Positions 24,701 to 38,702 of a stretch of 64,000 nucleotides of DNA are shown here, piece by piece; positions within the stretch are counted from its first letter, which is position 1, and each line of letters begins with the position of its first letter. The notes beneath the pieces are model-generated. The model saw nothing but the letters and a program-made list of their open reading frames with translations. It searched no databases and was not told where the DNA came from. Origin of the DNA: Hyperoplus lanceolatus. Taxonomy: Eukaryota; Chordata; Actinopteri; Uranoscopiformes; Ammodytidae. Position numbers and translations under genes: made by a program. The stretch spans positions 24,130,001 through 24,194,000 of the forward strand of contig CM049405.1 in assembly GCA_026929865.2 (NCBI GenBank), given 5' to 3'.

Positions 24701-27700
24701 TTCTCTCAGCAATGTAGAAAAAATAGAAATATCGACCCAGAATAATGAAACAAAGTGAAATAAAACTGTACCTTAGAAGCACTAAGTACTTAAAATAAAT
24801 AAAATATATCCCGCATGGGACTAGAAAAAAACACAAAATGATCACAGCTCATGAATCTTAGTTCCTTCAAATATACCTTATCAACTGTATAGTCAATTTG
24901 TCAGTTTAGTCTTGGGCCCAAGAACCAAAAGAAAAACCTGAGTACTCAGAATAAAGAAAAAATGTCAAAACAAAATAATCCTCAGTTCGGTTGGTTCATT
25001 TTGTTCCTACCACCGCGTGGATTTGAGCACAATGTCCATGCAACTACGGATGTCTGATGAGAGATGATGGATCCAATAACAGCGATGATGGTGGAAGCAG
25101 TAGAATCAGTCCAGTTGAAACAGTTTGTCCCCTGAAAAAAAAACCAGCCAGGATAATCGTCAATATACACTTTGAAAAGCACTGGTCCGGAGCTTCCACT
25201 CGATTTCTCCCGAACCGACCACTAGTGGTTTTCCTTATCTCTATTGTCTAAATTGTAGTTTCTCACATTAGGTAGTTTATCAATATCGTTATCTTCGTCT
25301 TATTAGATGTAGTTGCATGTGTCTCGCAGTTTCTCTGTCTGCGTCATCGGCTGTCGGCCGTTCATGCGCCTGTGATGCGTTCAGGGGGCATTGTAAAGTA
25401 CAGTATCTAGTGATTATTTTCTGAAAATGATGCTTTTAGGGAATTCCTGTGACTTTGGAACTACAGAAAATAACCTGGGTTACAATAGCATACCAATATA
25501 TAGCTTATTCCTGTTTGATTACAAGTAGGGTGGCCAAAGCTAATATCTGTGCTCAGAACATTTACAAAAGGACAATCAAAACTGAGAGGGAGACTGTCTT
25601 GTATCCCCATCCTCGGCCTACAGTTCTTTGGATGGAATTCCTTGGACCTGACCGATAAGATATATCATTATTTGGACTGTTTGGCTGATAATAATAGTGT
25701 TTGCTCCTGGGTACATACTGAGCAGCTCTATGGACGCTGTTAGCCATCTTGTCCTTCAAGGCAATTCCCACATCCTCTGTTTATGTCCAGAACAAACATG
25801 TTTTTCCGTGAGCTGTAAATTACCGGCTGTCACCCGTAACATATGGCAATTTACTCCCACATCATTGTAGGCCACCACAAGGTCAGGAGCACTTCCTGTG
25901 GTACCACTTACTTCCCATTCTTCTATGGTGTTAAACAACAAGTCCCTATTGCACTTTGAATTATGCCCTGACTTATGGACATGTGTGTGTATGATGCTGT
26001 AATATTAGTTATTAGAGAAAATGCCCTTTACCTGACCAATGGAGATGCTACATAGTCTATGGGAACTTGTGTCAATTGTATTTAACTTATGTATAGTATT
26101 TGAGATATACTGTACCTCACATTAAATGCAAATTTACTACCAATGACAACATAGGCCCAATGGAGTTGATGGCTAGGAACGCAGGGCATGAGACTTTACT
26201 CTTTTGGAAATTGTACCTCTCTTTCTTTTAGCTTCATATTGTTCGCATTGTGTTAGCTGTAATGAGAGAGAAGAATTCGGGCAATTAGCTAGTGCAAAAT
26301 CATCTTCACAAGGGATCAATTCTGTGAGTGAACTGAACAGTATCTGCAAGCAGAAACATATTTTTTAAAGGTTGCATGTCTGAGTGGAAAATTGCTGTCA
26401 GTGAGCATGGGCCTGTGACAAGCACATGCTAGACCCTATGCACCCACAACTGCTCAACTATCGCTAGATCAGACTGTCGAGACTTGCTTGACTGGAAGTT
26501 GACTTTCGAGACTTTCGAGGCAGAGATGGAATAGACAACTGCCTGATCTCTCCCACCTATTGATTGGTCACTTCATCACACTGACCATGACCTTGGCTTT
26601 GATTGACTGTTTAGTTTGATCAATGACATAGTTTTGTCCCAGGATAAAGATAATGAAATCAAAGTAATTTGAACAATGTTAATTCGAAATGAACTGCGTT
26701 GACTTAGTGTAATAATTTCTTGCTTGAAATTGTCTTTGACTGCAGAAACTGAACAACTTCAAAATCACACAGACCTTATCTGCCTTTTCTATCAAGAGGG
26801 GTGACTATGATCAACGCATACATCTCAGCTTTCAAAGAGAGCCGCAGGGTGCTGTGTTCAACTCTGCCACTGGAGTCATATAATAGTGGCATAGCTAGCG
26901 AACATATCGGAGATCAGTGGATTTACCAATTAGTAGAATAGTCAGAACAAAACTGTGTTTTTTGAGGCCAGTACTGAAATTGATATTGATTACCAAATGT
27001 CTAGTCTAGCTTGGAGGCACAGGAAATTGGTTGAAAACCAGTGTTGAACAATGTTTTTTTTGTGTACTTGATACTTATTTGGTGCTAGCGCATTTCAACA
27101 CCTACCGCAGGCAAAGACCCAAGGCATACTTGTATTTCTCAGGCCAGTCATAATCACTTTCAACAGATTATCAAGAATAAGATAAGCCTGTTAGTATTTA
27201 CAAAGCTTTGCCCTTTGAGTGTCAGCATTAAAGTGGGAACACAATCCGGTCTCCTCTTATTCAATTTGATGACAGCTTGGAACGGGAGGGTTCTTTTGAA
27301 GAAGTGGAAGTGAGCTTCTGCCGTGACCTGTCAGGAATGAGGTCTGGTCCAACTAGAGAAGGACTTGACAGGACATCCTCTTTGATGTCTCCGCCGTAAA
27401 CACATGACGCCTGATGGACTGGGTCAAAACTGGTGCTCTTGTTGTTTCGTGATTGTCAGTTTTTGATTCCCCACCCAAGGAGAAGTAAGCCTGTGGGTTA
27501 GCTCAGGTTTCGCAGCCAGCGTTTAAACACTTCTGCCTGGGAGACTAGACACACTGCAGTGGTGGCCAATTAGGATCAAGTGTCAGCACCGTTGACACGT
27601 GAAGGACGGAATTCACTTGTGCTTGGTCAAACAAGGATAGGGAGGGAGGTAGGGAGTGTTGGCGGTGACAGGCTTTGTCACAGACATGGTGGGGAAGATA

Positions 27701-30139
27701 TAAAACACATGCACTTTGTCGCCAGGCGGAAACCTTCACTTCTATCCAGCATGATTGGATAATGTAGATAGTCCAAGCTTTCCTGATTGATTTTCATAGG
27801 CTGGGGTTTGAGTCATGCATGTACATATGAGGTGCTCATTTCAAATAATGTCTCACATTATCTGATACCAAATAACTAACTTAACTTTGACCCTAAACAA
27901 GTATGACTGAACAACTCTCCACCAACCACACTATGCACCCTATCCATACTGCATATGCAGTAAAGGACACTCATTTAATGAGCCCTCCAAGTCTTTAACA
28001 GAAAATACAAAAACAAAACAAACTGCTTTCCCCTGCAGGTGTATAGTACAAAAAAGGATCTGCAGATGTTTATGTTAGACCATGTGCATCTCCCTTCACC
28101 AACAATGTGTGGCAGCCTGTATGAAGCCTGAGAGGTAATGCTCATGGCAAATGCACTCATCAGAGAACAGTCTGCTGCTTCTAAAGCTTACTGTCGCAAG
28201 TGTATTAAACTAGAGACAACGGATGAAGGTAGATGACTCTAATCATCAGTCAGAACCCTCGCAGTCAACCTAGATTCTTCAGTCAAGCTTTCTTTTTTTC
28301 CAATATGCATTAAAATAAACACTGACGTTATATTTTTCATGCATTCTATGCAGCTATCCATTTCTGTTTCAGTGGTAAACATGAATACATGCAAAACGGC
28401 GTTTATTAAAAGCAAGGTTTCAGAGATCTAAACTCTGTTTTCCTTTTCGTGTAGAAAGTGGGATCTGAAATGAGACAATGGTTACCAAAACAAAACCAGA
28501 AACACATGGAAACAGTGGGAAACATGAAAGACAAGAAAACACAACTTCAAGGAGCTTAAACGGTCATCACAGTGTGTTTATTACTGACAGTGACACTTAA
28601 GCATATCTGCAGTACAAGTTACACCCATGCCAAGACAGCAGTCACTGTGAGTGTTGTGGCCTTGTCGTACACACATCATGCCCTGTATGTTTACATCATA
28701 ACACCATACAAACTTAAACGGTAGCTTGAGTGCACCAGCACACAACAACCACTGAAGAATGCAGATTTAAATGGGCATGCCCATTTCACGCTTATTAATC
28801 TTGCGATTGGTGCATTGTTAATGGCGGCGTTTCATTATGTAGAGATGCTCTCGCTGGCCTCTCCTCCATTGTCCCTGTGTGTTTTTACTCGGCACTCACA
28901 TCGGCTGCTGTATCTTTTAATGAGATCAGACTTCATTAAAGAGGGCCCCTTCACAACCTTCCCCAGGTCTTTTAACGCAAACGCTTCAATTAGCCACAAC
29001 GGATGGCTGCAGGTTGGAGTTGTTAGGGACAGAAAGGCACAGAGATGCAGAAAAATAAGGAACCATGTGATCATAATGAAGTTGGACTGCTATGAAAAGT
29101 AGGTGTCGAATAAATCTTCATTGTCACTTGTGGAACTTTCAACTATGTGTATAGTGTAAAGACAGCACATGTGGAGTGTACATTCCTCAATGTGTTATTG
29201 TATGCCTATACTGTTGTGTTGACCATCTGTGTACGGATATTTACAATAAAACCCTTTGATAGATTCAGTTGTCATGGGGAAAGGCTTTTCTCTCTTTGGG
29301 CACATAAATAAGTGTTATGTGTTGCAAACGGTTGTCATAGAAACTACATAAGAAAAAAACATTTTCTGCCATGTCACTATGGTGATGGCTTCCATGAAGC
29401 ATCTACCATGTTAGAGACATCTGTTTGTCAAATATGTCCTGTATGGATATCATACATACCATGATTACTATGATATTTATCATTCGGAATCAGTAGGGTC
29501 ATTTTAACCTTTCCGATTATTTACTTCTGGATCATGAATCAGTGGTCACTTAATGCCCTGAATGACTACACACTCTGATTAAATCTGCTTAGATCGGGTC
29601 TTCAAGTGATGGAAAATAAGCCTCATAGCTGTGTGGTGAACGCTGAGTGCATGTGGATTAAAGAAAGAGGATGACAGACACGGCTGCAAGATGCTGTATT
29701 TTGAATCAAATCCAACTAGAAAGCATTGTAGCCCGGAGGAGAGGAAAAAAAACTCCAGCAGTGCTGCTTGTGGGCCCGGGGGACAATGTCCAAACACTGT
29801 TCAAGCAGGGTGCGTCCATTTGAAGCTTTGCTTGTTTGGACAAAACTCTGTTCCGTTTTTAATCCTCTTAATCTTTTCAAAGCTTTGGCTTTTTCTAAAA
29901 TGACTTGGCAGCTTTTCCCCCATTTCAGCACCCGCTTGGACATGACATCATCAGTGTAACTTGAAGGGAAAAAAGCTGCTGAATTCCATAACATTCCCAA
30001 CATCTATTGCTTGACATGACAATTTCTTTCTATTTTATGTCACAGATTAATAGCAGGAATGATCGTTAAATATATGCTGCCAACATTGTGATGTTGATAT
30101 TATATGTACGTTAACACACTCTGGTAAGGTCTTCCTGAA
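24701..30139. other. unannotated DNA
   Basis: No gene or clear repeat is seen in this stretch. Open frames are short and without recognisable domains. The 28,790-29,090 segment has several TTAAT and ATTA motifs and balanced composition, and is noted as a weak candidate for a conserved non-coding element. Confidence 0.45.
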
Positions 30140-30260
30140 GATCATCTGTTTCATCATCATGAAACTTTGCCAGTTTATGACTTTCATTAAAACAGAAAAA
30201 GAATGTGTTTTGGAAGCAAAATAGACGATCTCAAAATTGGCATGTGCTTGAAAAAAAAAT
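30140..30260 (+). repeat. family A repeat, internally deleted copy
   Basis: The copy joins the left part of the family (ATCATCATGAAACTTTGCCAG, CTTTCATTAAA) directly to the right part (TGGAAGCAAAATAGACGATC, TCAAAATTG). The roughly 400 bp found between these parts in the 37 kb copy are absent. Confidence 0.55.
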
Positions 30261-31009
30261 ATGACGATTTTGCTAGTGTAAAACTTCCTATAAACACATC
30301 AAGCTGATACAGAGCAACATTAGGATTACTTTTTTTTCTGTCCTGAGTCCCATTTTACATCAGTGTTTTGTCTCCCAGCTCTCGAGAGAAATATCTTGGT
30401 CTTTTCCGCATAAATGCTCCACTATGTTCATATTTTTCTGTTTGCTCCTGGGCATGTTGTGCACAGAGCAACAGCCTTATTCTGCTGAAAATGATGCCTG
30501 GAAACACAGAGAGTGGCAGTAGAGTGATAGAGAGAGAGAGAGATGAGGCAGCTTTGGTCTACCTTCAGTAATACCTCGAACAATTAAAAACCTATAGTGA
30601 CAACACTAAATAACATTGAAGCTAATGAAGGTCCCTTTATAGGAGCTGTCTGTTCAGCCACACAATGCAAGACAAGAGGGCTACAGCCTGCTATTTCTCA
30701 TCATCCCCATTCATTTTGAGTGGACTCGGCAAGACGCAAGCCTCCCTGCTCAAACAGATAGAGGAATAATCTGTTGACAGGCATACGGCCATCCTACCAG
30801 CAGCATTCACTGTAGTTTCACCATTTGTGGTGTTTCTTTCAAAATAAAACCTCCCACAAGCCAGATGTGAAACAAATGAAATACAATTAAGAACACATAT
30901 TTCAGTCTGTACTCAATATAAATCATATGTATCATACAATTATTATATGGCAAATCTCCACATTCATTTAAAATGTGTTTTAAATCCGACAATTAACAAC
31001 AAATTAACA
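30261..31009. other. unannotated DNA
   Basis: Nothing recognised apart from a short GA tract near 30530-30543. Confidence 0.5.
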
Positions 31010-31290
31010 CATCATTATGTAATAACCTTCAGAAGAGTGCTAAGAATGACTATGAAAAGAAGAGTTGATTTAATGTTGGTGCTAAGAGGTTGAGCTTTTT
31101 GGTTCAGAGTAATGTTGAGAATTGAATGGCCATTAAAGATGGTTGTATCTGGATAAATATAAAGACTCAAACCCACAGGGTTTAGTCAAATAAACGCCTT
31201 AATGTACATTTTAGACCTTTGATTTATACAAGTATGAAATACGACATGTTATGGAAGCAAACATAGTCAAACATGTCGCTTGAAAAACAA
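31010..31290 (+). repeat. family A repeat, right part
   Basis: This matches 37450-37735 over its length: AACCTTCAGAA, GACTATGAAAAG, GTTGATTTAATG, CCATTAAAGATGGTTGTAT, AATGTACATTTTAGACC and TTATGGAAGCAAACATAGTC occur in the same order. Confidence 0.65.
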
Positions 31291-32449
31291 TGTTCTTGCC
31301 TGCAGTGCCTCGCCTTAAAAATGTACATCTTGTATGAGGAGAGGTATGAATCTTCTCTTTCCAAACGTTGCTACTGAAAGACAAAGGTCATATGAATGCC
31401 TGGGTAAGTACTGTTTAAGAAACAAACATTTCCTCTGCTCTGTAACTGGCTGTTTTCACTCATACAGCCAGATGGCATTCTATATTTTTTTTCTGAACTG
31501 CCTCTGTCTCTCTTTACTTGTGAAGGCTCTGCACTCAAAACACATTCCAAGCATCACCAAGTCCAATTTATTCTTAAGCCTGGTCAGGAGAGGAGAGCAT
31601 TCCTACTATTGCACGTAAGGGAGTCTTATCCTTGCATTTCTCCATTTGGTCCCCATCAAATATTAATATTTCTGTGAGTGCAGAGTAAATGTGGATTATA
31701 AAAAGAAAGAAGGGCAGCAGGACTTTAGAAATGTGCTTGAAAGGGAAGGCTCAGAGAAAATTCACTCGCTAATCAAAACAAAAAAAAAAAAAAAAACTCC
31801 AGGTCAGGGCAAATATCTCAGAGAGAATGAGAAATTTCATTTTGAGCTGGTTATGAAGCCCTAACCTCGCCAAAACTATATAAAAAAACATCTCCCACAA
31901 GGCATCATGGGAAAACGCTTGGTTAGAAATAAAGCTGAAGCCTCCCGTTGTGATGGTGTTGAGGCGGCTGGGAGTCAGAGATCAGCACTCAGACTCAACT
32001 TTTTTTCTTATTATTGTCTTTATTGGTTTCTGGTTGTCATTACTATTTCATCTCTTTATATGTGGACGTCCAAGGTTGCCAAGTGGTCAGTGAACACGGT
32101 TTTACAACCCAACATTTAGATAGAAAGCACCAGAGTGACATTCATAAAACTTTGAAGTGTTCCATTTTGTGTTTGCAAAGGAACTCAAATGAAGAAATGC
32201 AGTTCCATATGAATCTGTGTACCTTCCGTTCAATCCATATCCGTTTGGAAATCAAAACACGAAAAAACTAAAAGTGACCTGTTTTTTTAATAATCATCCT
32301 CTCATTTACATTATATATTATACTAAAAACACGTTTTTATCCATTTTTAATCACAAATCATGACCAGGATATCAAATATGAGAATACTGGCCTCAATGTT
32401 GATTTTGAAAAATACATGTTTCAACTTAGTGAAAGAAGTGCGTGCGCAC

Positions 32450-32492
<43 letters not shown>

Positions 32493-35400
32493 ACATGGGA
32501 GAGGAGGAATATATTTTTTTCAACATGATGAGCCTTGAGATGAACGATAACCTTTCGAGAATAAAGTGGAATTGCAATTTCATGGATAAAGATAAAATAC
32601 AATGTTGAGAATAGACTTGACAAGACGATGGTAACGTTGATATTATGTTGACATATTCAAACTTCTGGGATCGATAACTCAAGATTTTTTTTAATTAAAA
32701 ACACAAACGATGCATCTTTGCTATTGTCCTAAGGCAATAAGCTACGACCTAATGTTTGCCAAATCAATACGTCCTCTAAGCTAATCAGACATTGCTCTCT
32801 ATGTCATCTTTATTAGTCAATTTACACAAGGCACATTGACATTTGTCAGACAATGGTCAGTAATCCTTATTGCTCATATATACTGTATATTATACACAAA
32901 TAAGTGTGGAAGAGAATATTTTTACGCCCTCCAAGAACTTTAGAGAAAAAAACATGCTCATAAAAACCAAATCATTTGTACCTTTGTGTACGCTTTTGAT
33001 TTCACAATTACACCTTGATGCTTTCCCCCCGTGCTGCTGCTGCTGTGTTCCATTGCTCCCACGTCCACTTTGTGCATGTGGAGATAAGGGAAAAAAAGCT
33101 CTGCTCTTTATGACAATCAGCGTCCGGAGCCTGTTTACACGTGCATGGCTATCTGAGAGGCGTGTGTACGGTGGAGGCTTTGACTTTGTAAGCCATATTC
33201 AAACAGAGAAGGGGGATTACATCTGTTCTTCTAGAGCCAGAGAAGCGTTCCCCCAAGCTAAGCTCCCGGTGGGGGCTTATTTAAAACAGGTTCCCCCCCA
33301 CACCGCAGACACATCTGTACAGAGCAGAATGGACAGAGATAAGAGGAAGGTAAAAAATAAATAAAACACTACTGAGCTCCAATCAGATATGGAAATGTTC
33401 AGGACGTGCTTAAGCAACAAACGTGAAGAGATGAAGAAGCATGGGCTGTGATTGACAGGACCGGTGGGAAGACGTTAAGAGCTAGAGGGAGGCAGAGGGA
33501 GGCTCAGATAAAGGGGAGGGTGAAGAGAGCCATTTAATTAAACATACCTCGTGTCATACAGTCAAATGAATTCTTCTTTAAGAACTCTAGTGTATAGAAA
33601 CACATTGGCCATTTCCACTAGCCTGGTCCTACCAAACCATCATACTTCATTTCATTTGTACAGAAGTTCTGGAATTGCTCAATTGACAAACATTCCCTCA
33701 CTTGAAGGCGGGTGTCTATTGAGGTTTAAAACTATTGTGCCACTCTGGATCTGCCAACCAATCGCATAACGTTTGGTCGTGACGTATGGCATGCACCGGC
33801 TTCTGACTTCCAGGCTGACTTAAACTAAAGCTGCTGCACAACCTCAACGTCATTGTTCTCAGCCACTCCCTGTGTTCGCTGATTGGACAGTCAAAAAATT
33901 TGGCAGAGAAAACCCGCAAATATACCGCGGACCCAGACTGACTACTGAGGGGAAATGAAAATTGAGCGTAAGTAGGTAGTTGGGCAGTGCCAGACTACAT
34001 TTCCACCTTGTGCTCCTTAGAAATCAACTTAATGCAACAAATAAATTAGAGCTACAGAGGATGTTCTCTGATGCAGCGCTCTGATTTTCTACACTAGAAC
34101 CCTCTGGATTGTTTGAACCGGCTATGGAGTTAATTCATATAAGACCACAGAAACTACTTTGCTTTTGGAAATACACTATTCTGTTTCTAGCCCCTCGACC
34201 ACAGTACAAGGGCTCCTTTGACAACACTGTATCGTCTATACTTTATTTATGTCTTTTGTTGGGGTCCTCACACCACTACTGACACTGTTAAACATCTGGT
34301 CTGGTGATTTCTTGTGGTGTGTGGAATTCTTTGGTTGAAACTTTCACACAAACAGACTGGACCAGACAGTCTCATGGTTGTTGGTTGTGCTAATGATGAT
34401 ATCTCAAAAACGCAGACCCCATCATAAACAGGTGCCATTCATCAGGCTGACAAAGCTAATCATGCCAAGATTTTTGTATGTTTATTATTTGCTTTATTGT
34501 ACGAGGACCATTGTGTCCATTAAACTAATGACATTCCTATCTGCCTTTATACTGTGTGCGTGTTGCTAATTAGCACATTTTACCATGCTAACAACACTGA
34601 ACAAGATGCATGGATAAGGAAAACATTCTTACTACTACCGATTTTACATTTCCTTTTACTACCTCGACTTTTATCCAACTTATAATTGTATTTTCTGTAC
34701 AATGAGCCTGACAAAGCTGCTTGTGTGGTCACTTGTTTGTAGGCAAAGACCACGTTTACATGCACAGCATTATTGCAATATTAACCCGGTTCAAATCATA
34801 TTCTGAATTATAAGAATATGTTTCTGAACACCTTAGTCAGAATAGGAAAATAAGGTCATAGTCGAGCCATAATCACATAAAGACATGCGGAGTAAATATT
34901 GTAAATATTCATACTGGAGTTTTCGATGCATTTTTCAGCTTTTACTGCAGTTTGTGATGCATGTCCTGGTTACGGCTGTTAAACTAGTATGTTTAAACCA
35001 TCGTGTTAACATCCTCTTGGTTTACAAAACAAGAAAACAATAATGAAAGTGTTAATTCACCTTGGATGCTTAGTTCACTTACATATGATTTACGGCACAT
35101 TAATGTTTTTCAAAAGTGTTGATATGGCAGTCCAGAGTCTATATCTGTGGTTACATTCACCAATAAGCATTTAAACGTGAGAAAGAGACAACCTGAGGGA
35201 AGAAAAAAGAATAAAAAGAAGCCCAGCCAGCGAACAGGGGCACACAGAAGCATAAATCATCCCAGCTGACAAGGAGACAAAGGTCTGAAACATGTAATAA
35301 CTCAACTCTTACTGTGAAACTGTCACTGGGGTTTGAATGTTGTTGTTTTTTTACACCAGTGTGTGTTTGTGTGTGTGTGTCGTGTGTGTGTGTGTGGCGA

Positions 35401-36084
35401 GAGGGAGATGGTAAATTATCTGGCTTATGGAGGACACCTCTGTCTGGAAGAGGGATGGCTGGATTCGGCCCCTGTGGGATGGTCGGGGTATATTTTTCAG
35501 CAATGACGTCCCGGTCAAAATTATAATTCCAAGAGATTGTAGCACAAGGTAAGCACAACACAGAGGCTGGGCTTGCTGCAAAAGTGTCTCACCATATTTA
35601 CTGCACATTGGCCATCAAAGAAAATAGTCTATGCTCTGCAGATTGAGTGTTGCGTGAGTGTGTGTGTGTGTGTGTGTGTCCGACCAAATGTGCATAGGGT
35701 TCAAACAGGATTCCCCCTGTGGGCAAATGAATGTGGCCTAATCGCTATATAGATTTGTACACAAGTGCATGTGCTTGAAGGCGTCCTTGCGCATGTCAGC
35801 ACAAACCCCCAGAATGTCGAGTCAACACACAGACACACGCATACACACAAACCCCTTGACTCTGTTAGGTGGAAGGAATATCCCAAAACACGCCATGCAG
35901 GTGAGGCTGATAATAACTGATTTGGTTACTGATACAACACGCATGCTGTGACCTTGAGAGCAGCAGCAGACAACGCACGCCGTTTAGTGTATACCTTTGT
36001 GTGTGTAAATAAGATCTAGGATGTAAACAAAAAAAAGGTCATGGATTGAAGAGGGGATGCATTTGTCCATTTAATGGTATATGA
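31291..36084. other. non-coding DNA with TG arrays
   Basis: No gene is recognised. A (TG)n array lies at 32452-32490, with smaller TG-rich patches near 35362-35398 and 35655-35680. The 164-codon open frame at 32870-33364 has no recognisable domain and a cysteine run caused by a TGC repeat. The stretch 33,630-34,000 (starting TAGCCTGGTCCTACC, ending GTGCCAGACTA) may be a degraded MITE. Confidence 0.45.
32452..32490. repeat. (TG)n microsatellite
   Basis: A run of about 19 TG units, preceded by GCGCACGCG. Confidence 0.95.
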
Positions 36085-36420
36085 TTATTATAATCCATCC
36101 ATTTTTTTTGTGATGCCAGTATTAGCAGGCTCAGCAAGGTATTGCCCTGACTTCATTCTTCCTAGCTACTTCTTTTTGCTCCTCCAGGGAGATCCTACAC
36201 ATTGTAACTTTAGAAGGGTTACAGAGTATGTTTTCCGTTTATCTCTGGTGTCCCAAATGACCTGGAATATCATTAAAGGGAGTCAAACAGGGGTCCTCCT
36301 GGTCAGAGGCACAGACTACCTTAACTGGCTTCTTGCAATGAACATGAGCATGGCATCTACTCACAACTTCCTCTTGAGTTCCGAACCTTTCTCCAAGGGC
36401 GGTCTCACACCTGCCTTGTA
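36085..36420 (-). mobile_element. decayed RTE/Rex3-like LINE relic
   Basis: Read on +, it opens with AATCCATCCATT, the complement of the GATG-type tail of RTE elements. Diverged blocks follow in the order expected for the antisense of an RTE 3' coding region: TTGCCCTGACTTCATTCTTC, CTCCTCCAGGGAGATCC, GTCCTCCTGGTCAGAGGC, CTTAACTGGCTTCTTGCAAT and GAGTTCC...CTCCAAGGGCGG. The frame is destroyed. It is much older than the Rex3 copy at 62.8 kb. Confidence 0.45.
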
Positions 36421-36632
36421 TTGTTCGTAACTCAACAGTTGTTTGTGTATGTTTGTATGAATATTTCTACAGTAATTTTTTTTTGTTCAAACAAAATAAG
36501 TTTGAAATACATGCAAGATGTATGTACGTTTGAATGTATATGCCACTCAGAGTTTTCCAGTAAAGGACTGAAAAGAAACCGTAAGATATCAGTATATTGT
36601 GCTTACCCTCTGTCCCTTCCTCTTTGTCCCTT

Positions 36633-36669
<37 letters not shown>

Positions 36670-37149
36670 ATCTCCCTTTCTCATTCTGTAAAAACAGCAG
36701 TGGACAAAATTACCTGAGGTGCCTGCTCAAGGTGGTTAATGTGGGCCTGTCATTTAAACATTCTTTGATATTGCCTTCCCAGCAAAGTGTGTGTTTCTCA
36801 GCAAGGGGCCTGGGATAACACACACAGCACATACAGTACACACATATACCCACTGTGTGTATGCATGGGTCTGTTTAATGAATATTATCATGGTGGAACA
36901 CAAAAGACAAGCCTGATTTATTCTCCCACAGTGTGCTGTAAATGGGCACGGACACCTGCCGGCTCTGCCTCTCTTTAGACCTGTCAGAGGAACAAAATAA
37001 CAGCAAAGTGGCTATTTTGTAAGACAATAGGAGCTAGATAAGCAGAGGTGAAGAGTACTTGGTCCCGTATGACATTCATTCAAATGAAGCTAAACCAGTA
37101 CCATTGAGCTTTAATGCAAAACTCTGCAGGTGAATCGGGTAAACAAAGT
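36421..37149. other. non-coding DNA with (TC)n
   Basis: A (TC)n tract of about 29 bp lies at 36637-36665. Nothing else is recognised. Confidence 0.55.
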
Positions 37150-37735
37150 ACTTATAAATATCATCATGAAACTTTGCCAGTTGATTACCTTCATTGAATC
37201 AATAAAGTTTTTAGAAAAGTTTGAATAAATATGCAAATAAAGCAATATCTAACTAATCATGCAAACATTTGAATATCTATCCTATTTGAAAATCTTGATT
37301 TTCGATGAAGACATTTATATGCAGCCTTTTTTCATTTAAAAAAATAAAAATCCAAAACTACTATGTGCAGTTCTTAAAAATGCATCTTCGGTTTGTTTTA
37401 ATGAAAACAAACAATGTATCATAAATCAGGCAATAACAACATATGATCAAATCCTCATTTATTAACCTTCAGAATGGTGCTTTGAATGATTATGAAAAGT
37501 TTAGTTGATGTAAGTGCTTCAGAAGTTGACATTTTTAGTTTGGAGTATTGAAAAAAAGTCGAGAAAATGTCCGTTAAAGATGGTTTTATAGGAAAATGTA
37601 CAGACACAAACAGACAAGGTCTGGTCAAATATACACCATGATGTATATGTTTGAACCTCTTATTGATACTAGTATGACAGAAGACATATTATGGAAGCAA
37701 AATATACAAACATTGCACAGTGCTTGCCGGTGTTG
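37150..37735 (+). repeat. family A repeat, longest copy
   Basis: The copy combines a left block at 37155-37260 (matched in reverse at 11085-11200) with a right block at 37450-37735 (matched at 31010-31290, and in reverse at 10250-10480, 38060-38210 and 60355-60645). There is no coding frame. A second, inverted right block follows 340 bp downstream at 38060, giving an inverted-repeat layout. Confidence 0.65.
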
Positions 37736-38059
37736 CCTTCAACACAAATCAACAGAGTACTCTTAGAAGAGATTTACAGGGGCTTTTAAACATTGGTCTG
37801 TATTTGGGTGTAAGGCAAGAGAGATGTCAAGTTGGGTTCAAAAAGTTCATATTCATCACCCAGAGAGCGAGACAGGCTCTCACAGCAGGCTTCTCCCACT
37901 GTGAGGGAAGTAAAATGTGTGTCTGTGCGCGGAGGGGCTTCAGATCTGCTGTCAAAAGGTCCACAACAGACTAAAATAACCAGAGAGAAAATTGTTGGAA
38001 CAAAACTGCTTCTTAAGGCAAGACACGGCAGGCAAAGAAACACAGATTTTTCAATCCCT

Positions 38060-38210
38060 GGACAATTTTGAGATATTTGGCTATTTTGCTTCCATAACAT
38101 GAAATTCATGGTCCAAAATGTACATTAAGGTGTTCATTTGGGTGTTTGCATCTGGACATTTCTCCAACACAACCATCTTTAACAGCCATTATCACGCTGA
38201 AAAGAACTCC
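38060..38210 (-). repeat. family A repeat, inverted right block
   Basis: The reverse complement contains TTAAAGATGGTTGTGTTGGA, AATGTACATTTTGGACCATG and TTATGGAAGCAAAATAGCCA, as in the copies at 31.0 and 37.5 kb. Confidence 0.65.
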
Positions 38211-38223
38211 AGATTTTGTTTCA

Positions 38224-38310
38224 GTGTGCACACAGTACAGACAGGTAGCATATTGTGAGGAGATATTAACTAATATTGACAAAAAGTGATTTTAACATCA
38301 AGCTTTTCCC
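38224..38310 (+). repeat. single arm of the 41 kb fold-back MITE
   Basis: The sequence parallels 41100-41180: a GTACAGACAGGTAGCATATT start, then GTGAGGAGATATTAACTAAT and a GACAAAAAGTGATTTTAACA block. The terminal part is diverged. Confidence 0.5.
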
Positions 38311-38702
38311 AATAATAATAATTTTTCCCTATTCACCTGCAGTGTCTCGCATTAAGTCCTCTAGTGCAGGGGTGGCCAACCTGCGGCTCACGAGCCGCAT
38401 GCGGCTCTTTGCCTTGCTTCGTGCGGCTCTTCAGTTCATATCAAATTTTGTGATTATAATTATTATTTTTTTTCTATACTTTTTTTGTGTGGGCCTATGT
38501 GTGTGCATGTTCGCAAACGTTTCATGCGGCTCTTACGTTCGTTTTACATGTTGTTTATTATTTCATTTTTTATTTTGTTAATGTGTATGTGTAGGCCTAT
38601 GCCTGTTCGCAAATGTTTAATTGAGGACACAACATAACGTTCGCAAACGTTTGGTGTGGACGCAACCTAAAACTGCCCGCTCAGTTTGGAGGGAGGTTTT
38701 CC

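Noticed and set aside
32870-33364. 164-codon open frame on +
   Set aside because: No recognisable domain; the cysteine run comes from a TGC repeat, and there are no splice or promoter signals.
33630-34000. MITE with AGCCTGG ends
   Set aside because: The ends pair too poorly to claim an element.
37450-38210. Single complete DNA transposon bounded by inverted family A blocks
   Set aside because: No target duplication or shared terminal bases could be found; two facing copies are equally likely.
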